This document shows positions 58,806 to 64,000 of a stretch of 64,000 nucleotides of DNA, one piece after another. Positions within the stretch are counted from its first letter, which is position 1. Every line of letters begins with the position of its first letter. Both the position numbers and the translations under genes were made by a program. The notes beneath the pieces were generated by a model. The model saw only the letters and a program-made list of their open reading frames with translations. It was not told the origin of the DNA and made no database searches. The DNA comes from Echria macrotheca (lineage: Eukaryota > Ascomycota > Sordariomycetes > Sordariales > Schizotheciaceae), in assembly GCA_030411725.1 (NCBI GenBank), contig MU839827.1, forward strand, positions 4,099,027 through 4,163,026. Reading direction: 5' to 3'.

Positions 58806-59960
58806 TATGCCGGTGCCGTCGACAATGCACAATGGCAGTGAATCAGTGAGCAGTGAGTCGGTGATCAGTGAATCGGTGATCAGTGAGTCGGTGACGAAAG
58901 TGGATCGGCGACGAGAGGATGTCGAAGAGAGTGAAGAGAGTGAATGGGCGAAGAGAGTGGATTGGCGACAAGAAGTAGACCAAGTCGGAGAAGGGTGGAA
59001 GGGTATAGCGATATCTCGACGAAATAAAGCTAAAGTTTATGTCTAGACAGACCGAAGCAGATGCAGAAGAGAACGCTGCGCAGAGTTGGAAGTTTGGGGA
59101 ACCCTGGGGTTTTTTCTTCAATTTTAATACGTTTTAGTCCGATGTTTAAGGCAAGAGCTATTGGGAGGCTCTTTCTTAGTTCGATACTCGTCCGATTGCA
59201 CCTTCCTTTGCATTCGGTGCATGGCTAGTCAGGCGCAAGTTCTCAGGCAAACAGCCCAGCGATGCAGCTATTCTGGGTTATCATAATTATAAGCTCCTCT
59301 TTCATGCACTCTAACAGCCACAAGCAAATCTGAATACCAAACCCATTGTTTACTGCGTCGGCAGAATTTTATCCTCAGGAAGCAGCACTGATAATACCTG
59401 AGACCCTCCTCTCCTCGCCGGAGCAGCCAGAGGCAGGTAACCATTCAGATGGACCAGACTACGAATAGCATTGAGTATCATGCACCCCGTGGGCAGGGTA
59501 ATAGGAGATTTCAGTCGGGAAGTCATAACTAGCGTTGTCTTTTCTGAGAACCAAGGTAACTTGGTGTTGGTGAAGGTGAGGTTCGGCCACCCCCTGAGAG
59601 ATTAATTGTTAGTGGCGTACATCGAGCAACAGTCAAAGTTTCCACCTATGCTTCACATGGCCATTTAAATCTCAAAGAAAACAGAGACTAGGATGTTCTA
59701 TCTCTAATGCATTCATTGAGCGGAAGTATTTTTCTGCATATGTGGGTTTCAGGAGAGCCGGCACACCAGTGCCTTAGTCGCCTTGAAAGAACCGAACTAA
59801 CAATGCATCTCGGAGTACGCTCCGGCAGAACAACAGCTGCTTAGGTAAGTGCGTGGTGCTGTGGTCGACGTTATTTGTTAGGCCCCGCCATTAACCTCCC
59901 GGTCCCAACTGCCTTACACCACCAAACCTCAATAGTTAGAAACCTCGAAATAGTGCAAAG
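58806..59960. other. Divergent promoter region between PARP-E2 and COG7-like genes
   Basis: 1.15 kb. The 15-bp tandem repeat at 58836-58893 is the only structure seen. The remainder is AT-richer than the genes and holds no credible frame. Confidence 0.5.
58836..58893. repeat. 15-bp tandem repeat upstream of the PARP-E2 gene
   Basis: Unit CAGTGARTCGGTGAT is repeated three times nearly perfectly, with a degenerate copy nearer the gene. It lies 30-90 bases before the chosen ATG, probably in the leader. Its length is a multiple of three and in the gene's frame it would read as TDSLI pentapeptides, but no start codon lies upstream. Confidence 0.8.
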
Positions 59961-61145
59961 ATGGCCTGGGATTCGAAATCTGCACGGCGCAGGCAGAATA
60001 GCACGGCATCCCGGAGCTCGCAGGGCCTTGGGATACATGCGCGGCAGCAATCGAGACAGGTGGTGCAGCCCAAATCCGCACATGTTTCCGACCCTTTTCT
60101 GCTCGATTTCCTGAGCCCGTCATTCGATGCCGCCGCCTACCTCAATTCCACCCTCCCCTCTCTGCAGACGTCCTCCTCGCCATCTGCGTCCACATCTGCA
60201 TCCACCAAGACGCCGATGCTCCTGGCAGATCTTTCCATGCACGCCCAGTCGTCCCTCTCCCAGCTCAATGCACACACAACGAGACTCACCAACACGCTGA
60301 CCCAGCTCACCGATGACATCCTGAGGAGCGGCAGCCGGCTAGCCTACGAGGTAGAACTCTTGCGCGGCGAGACACTCGGCCTCTCGGAAGCCCTCACCGA
60401 AGGGCTCCAAGATGACATCGCCAAGTTCGTGCCCGGCGGCATCCAAGAAACCACCGCTGAGGCCCCGGTCTCGACTGCGCACCAGAGACGTCTGTCGGTT
60501 GTAGCCTCATCAGTCCCAGCTGTTACGGCTGATGCCGCTGTTGCCGCGGCTGCGGCCGGGGTGTCCAAGACCGCCGTCGCACCAGAGGAACCGTCCTACA
60601 TCTCACAGTTACGCACCCTCACCCTGGTGCGCTCTCGTCTAGACTCTGTCATCAAAACGTTTGGTGATGCCATGGAGTTTGTGTTCCCGCCTTCCGAGGT
60701 CTCGGTCAGCTCGTCCTTCCTGTCCGTCTCCGCCCCCGATGCCGGTGGCGACAACCACAGCACCGAGGAGAAAGGACAGCAAGTCCTCAAGACGCTGCGG
60801 GATGAGATAGCGGCACTTCTCAAGGGTCCGGATCCCATAAAGGGCATCGAGGAGGCCGCCCGACGCATTGAGGAGCTTAAGGATCTTAGCGTGGTGTGGA
60901 AGGGGACCGCCGAGGAGAAGGGGCGCGCAAAGTTTATTGAGAGTCTGGCCCGGATGGTCGAGGAGAGGCACCGGGATCTGCTCCGCGAGGTGGAGCCGTC
61001 ATCCCGCAAAGACGGGGCCCGACCCGAAGCCGATAACAGCTCCAGGAAGGGCGGCAGCGAGGCGGACGCGCAGGCCGAGAGCCGGAGTGGATATGGGGGC
61101 TACGGTCTGATCAGCCAGCTCCAGAAGCTACGAGGCGGCATTTAG
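59961..61145 (+). CDS. COG7: Conserved oligomeric Golgi complex subunit 7-like protein
   Basis: A single exon of 394 residues. After a short basic N-terminus comes DPFLLDFLSPSFDAAAYLNS, the opening block of Cog7 in fungi, followed by a long amphipathic helical region (LSQLNAHTTRLTNTLTQLTD) typical of tethering-complex coiled coils. A second helical block at about 215-250 and a third at 280-340 follow, ending in a Gly/Ser-rich tail. COG tethers retrograde vesicles at the Golgi. The protein is about half the length of animal COG7, as I recall for other filamentous fungi. Family assignment rests mainly on the N-terminal block. Confidence 0.78.
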   Translation: MAWDSKSARRRQNSTASRSSQGLGIHARQQSRQVVQPKSAHVSDPFLLDFLSPSFDAAAYLNSTLPSLQTSSSPSASTSASTKTPMLLADLSMHAQSSLSQLNAHTTRLTNTLTQLTDDILRSGSRLAYEVELLRGETLGLSEALTEGLQDDIAKFVPGGIQETTAEAPVSTAHQRRLSVVASSVPAVTADAAVAAAAAGVSKTAVAPEEPSYISQLRTLTLVRSRLDSVIKTFGDAMEFVFPPSEVSVSSSFLSVSAPDAGGDNHSTEEKGQQVLKTLRDEIAALLKGPDPIKGIEEAARRIEELKDLSVVWKGTAEEKGRAKFIESLARMVEERHRDLLREVEPSSRKDGARPEADNSSRKGGSEADAQAESRSGYGGYGLISQLQKLRGGI

Positions 61146-61498
61146 GGACCCTCAAATCATTGCCATTTGCGCTCATTCTGTACCTGGCAGCACATGTTCT
61201 GGAGGTTTCAACCAGCACATCATTGTGTAACTGACTTGGCGTGTCACGTATCTCCCGTGAGGCCGCCCTTGCCAACATTCAGCAAGACGGGAAATTATCT
61301 ATTGCTGGGAAGTTTGTGTTTGAGCATCCAGATGGGGCTGAACGGTTGCGCTGATGACGTTCGTAACGGTCGAGACGTTGCCCTCTTCTGCCCCTACTGG
61401 AGCCCCGGCTGTTCAAGCTGGACCTACCATGACAGAATCTATGGTTTCGACTTCACTACATGGGATTCGGACAGCTGGGTTTGGGGGCTGATTGGAGC
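61146..61498. other. Spacer
   Basis: 353 bases between tandem plus-strand genes. No supported feature; an alternative start for the next gene lies at 61460. Confidence 0.5.
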
Positions 61499-63265
61499 AT
61501 GGTGGTTTTGACTATCCGGGGCATCCTCCCGGCAGTAAGGAAGGCAACGCTGTCGTTCGTGGTACTGGTTCTCTCATTTTGTTTCCTGCTGGTCTTGATC
61601 CGTGCTGTAAGTTGGGCTCTTTTCCAAAAGAGAGTCGCACACGTACTGACACCAACTCCAGAACGTCACTTCACACCACCTGTCCGCCGTCTCTCACTGG
61701 GCCAAACTGTCGACGCTGTCTGCATGGGAGAAGAGCGCAGCGCTGGAGCTGAGCGACCTTGGCGTCCCAATCAACAAAACATGGTTGCGTCCGAAATTCC
61801 ATGTCCTCGTCGACGGCAGAGCCGGGGACGCGAGCCTCTGCCGGACGCTTCTTTCGGCGGCCGCACTGGGCTACCCGCCTCCTATTCTCGTCGGGCGCAG
61901 GGATCAGGATGTGTCTCTGGACTTGGCAGAGCTCTGGAAGTCGGCGCTGGCGATGATGGAGGGCAGTCGAAGTCATATCGGGCAGGAGGACCTCGTCCTG
62001 TGGTTGGGAAGGGCTTCGTGGCTTCAACTACCGGCTGAGATTTTGGTTCGGCGGTATCTTCAGCACAAGGATGCCATTGATGAGAGGTTGAGGAGAGAAT
62101 ACGGCGCGGGAATCCAACAGCGGCTTTTGTTCGCTGCTGCCAAGGATGCTTCTGGTGCTGGGCTGAACGATACAGAGAAAGGGATCCTGCCGGGGTCGAC
62201 TCTTCCTCGGAATTTATATGGATCGACTATGGAAGAGAGTCTGGTTGAGACGAGATTCTTGCGGCCGCGGTTTATTGTTCCTCAGGTATTCATGGGCCAG
62301 GCCAAAGACGTGACTCGGTTCTGGGCGGCTGGGCTCGAGGCTATGGCGTCTCTTCCAGATGGCGCGGACGAGACATCCATCGGGACCAGATTGTTCGTCA
62401 ACCAGGAGCGCAACCGCCGGGCATTGATCTCTGGTGATGAACCCCTATGGCCGGGTTATCTCTCCCAACTCCTTCTCACCAAAGCAGCCCTTAACCAGAA
62501 TCAGACCGTCAACCAAACCAACCCCATCGACCTCGGCATCCAGCTGGACTACGAATCCCGCCTCTTCCAGCCCGTCGACTCGACTACCACCAGCGATATC
62601 CACATGCTAACTTTTGACCGTCCCATTCTCGCCAGACATCCTCCGTCGTCCAGGTCTGGACGGGCGGCGTCCCATGACAACGACCAACCCCTCCGTCTCC
62701 CGCCCGAGCTACACCCCAATTATTCAGCGCTTACCACACAGCAGCACCCCGGAGTCGAAGAGAGAGGAGTGACATGGTCCCAAATCCCGCTCCTAACAAA
62801 CATCGCCGTCCCGGGATCCAGCATCCCCGCCGTTCTGACTCTATCCCGCCCAGAAGGGAACAATACGGAAGAGTTTATAAACAACTGGTGGGCTAGAATG
62901 TGGTTCATTCCGCATGCGAGAACTCTTTTGGACAAATACATCCGGCCGGATCGGAAGGCGTTGGCGGAAGACGTGGCCAGGGACGGCGGCGGTAGTTGGT
63001 GGGATATGAGAGGAGGAAGGGGAGGGGTTTGGGATGATTTTGGTGAGCATATATCCCCTTTTCCTTTTCATTCTGAAAAAGCTAACTATCCGTAGGCGGT
63101 TGGACGCCCTGGAGGAGCGTTTGTAGTCCAGATTTCGATGGGATATTATTTGGGGAGGAGAGCAGGAAAGGAGAGGACGACGGGATGGTTGAGCCGGTGC
63201 GCAGTGAGGGTACACAAGAGGCCGCTGGATTACAAGATACGGACGAGAAGCTCAGAGGGAACTAA
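61499..63265 (+). CDS. Type II membrane protein, possible Golgi glycosyltransferase-like
   Basis: Three exons (61499-61606, 61662-63042, 63096-63265) with 55- and 53-nt introns (phases 0 and 1) give 552 residues. A short basic N-terminus and one span (about 14-34, LSFVVLVLSFCFLLVLI) form a signal anchor, leaving a large lumenal domain. It starts with several NxT/NxS sequons and KFHVLVDGRAGDASLCRTLL, which recalls the beginning of a nucleotide-sugar-binding fold. It includes a conserved Trp-rich segment near 430 (FINNWWARMWFIPHARTLLD) and ends in an acidic tail restored by splicing. I do not recognise a named family; a glycosyltransferase-like role is a guess from topology and fold hints. The upstream ATG at 61460 would add 13 residues and has a poorer context. 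Confidence 0.8.
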
Positions 63266-63626
63266 AATGCCAGCTCCAGCGCGCATTGCAAATGACCCCA
63301 GGAGTTTAGACGCCTAACAACCCCAAATTTCTCATACGATACCCCAGGGGAATCTCAAGCTGACATTCAATCCTTGACTGTCAATTCATCACATCCCTTG
63401 GCCAGAATATATACATGCTCAATAAACCCCGTGATCCCACCAAGGAGTGTGTGTATTTGATAACCATGTACCATGCCGCTATGCGTGCCTCGCCAACAAT
63501 AATTCGCCAGCTCATGCAGCAAGCAGCCTGCGGCCAAGGGGAGCTCTCATGGGCTCATCTCCTTCGCGGCTCGGCTGCTTGCTAAAAATCCATAGTTTTT
63601 TTTTTCTCCCCGTTTAAACGTCAATC
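63266..63626. other. 3' spacer between convergent genes
   Basis: 361 bases, no supported feature beyond a short poly-T run at about 63598-63607. Confidence 0.5.
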
Positions 63627-64000
63627 TCATGTATCAGGAGCTGGCTCCGGCTCTGCGCCGCCGTTTAGACTGCCATTAGCCAAAGGGATACCATGCAACG
63701 CAGCCAGCCTCTCCTCCTCGCGCCTGGTCTGGAGAGCCTCAGTCTCCCTGCGGAGCTTCTCCAGGTTGAAGACATCATCATCATCGTCTGACGAGTCCTC
63801 GTCTTCCTCGGTCCTCCAGTTGCCGCTCTCGAACAGGGCACGACCAGTCGCTTCCTTGGCCTTCCTGGCCTGCTCCTCGGCCGCCTTCTTGTCCAGACGC
63901 TCCTTCTTCCACTTGGCAAACGTCTCCTCGGTCACGGGCGTCAGCTTGCCGAGAAGCTTGTGTCGCTCTGACTCGAGGAAGTCTTCGAGGGTGAGCGTCT
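63627..64000 (-). CDS. TMA46: TMA46/ZC3H15-like CCCH zinc-finger protein, C-terminal part only
   Basis: The frame enters from the window's right edge and ends at 63627, giving the last 123 or so residues. LEDFLESERHKLLGKLTPVT, then FAKWKKERLDKKAAEEQARK and KEATGRALFESGNW match the region after the zinc fingers in Tma46/ZC3H15 (DFRP1), the partner that stabilises the translation GTPase Rbg1/DRG1. The acidic DSSDDDDD block and charged helix at the end also fit. The CCCH fingers lie outside the window, so this rests on the C-terminal part alone. Confidence 0.87.
   Translation of the reverse strand, partial: TLTLEDFLESERHKLLGKLTPVTEETFAKWKKERLDKKAAEEQARKAKEATGRALFESGNWRTEEDEDSSDDDDDVFNLEKLRRETEALQTRREEERLAALHGIPLANGSLNGGAEPEPAPDT

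Noticed and set aside
1..64000. CRISPR arrays, bacterial operons, phage or virus genes
   Set aside because: None seen; introns and protein families are fungal nuclear throughout.

Overview
The window is nuclear DNA of a filamentous ascomycete. Genes are split by short introns (mostly 45-85 nt) with GTRNGT-type donors and CTRAC-type branch points. The encoded families (allantoicase, a Chs7-type chaperone, fungal DIL/ankyrin and PARP-E2 fusion proteins) fit a Sordariomycete, most likely Sordariales. I could not fix the genus. Gene models below were built by joining reading frames across introns whose phases agree.

Layout: 0-20 kb is very gene-poor. One proline/glutamine-rich probable nuclear regulator (7.7-9.4 kb) sits between 7.7 kb and 10.7 kb with no convincing genes, only microsatellites, minisatellites and one very short spliced ORF candidate. 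From 20.1 to 23.9 kb a long TBC-domain Rab GAP (minus) faces a small candidate gene (plus). From 25.9 to 28.2 kb two related MITE-like inverted-repeat sequences bracket a tRNA-Val(AAC) gene and a two-repeat CENP-B-like gene broken by an in-frame TAG.

From 28.8 to 37 kb lie a DIL+ankyrin protein, allantoicase (with GATA sites upstream), a cytochrome b561-like membrane protein and a six-exon Chs7-family protein. The 37-40.5 kb stretch is empty. A sugar transporter, a small DUF1763-type protein and a mitochondrial carrier follow to 46.9 kb. A 10-N assembly gap inside a poly-G tract precedes a gene-dense block: RIX7 AAA-ATPase, cytochrome c, a mitochondrial-type membrane protein, exosome subunit RRP42, a PARP-like/E2 fusion protein, a COG7-like Golgi tether subunit, a type II membrane protein, and the C-terminal part of a TMA46/ZC3H15-like protein cut by the window end.

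Most genes are unrelated housekeeping functions: ribosome assembly (RIX7, TMA46), RNA decay (RRP42), respiration (cytochrome c), secretory traffic (TBC GAP, COG7, Chs7-like, DIL) and purine nitrogen use (allantoicase). I see no secondary-metabolite cluster and no defence system. The most unusual items are the PARP-E2 fusion, the MITE-bracketed tRNA/CENP-B segment with a RIP-like nonsense change, and the large gene-free flanks of the regulator gene.
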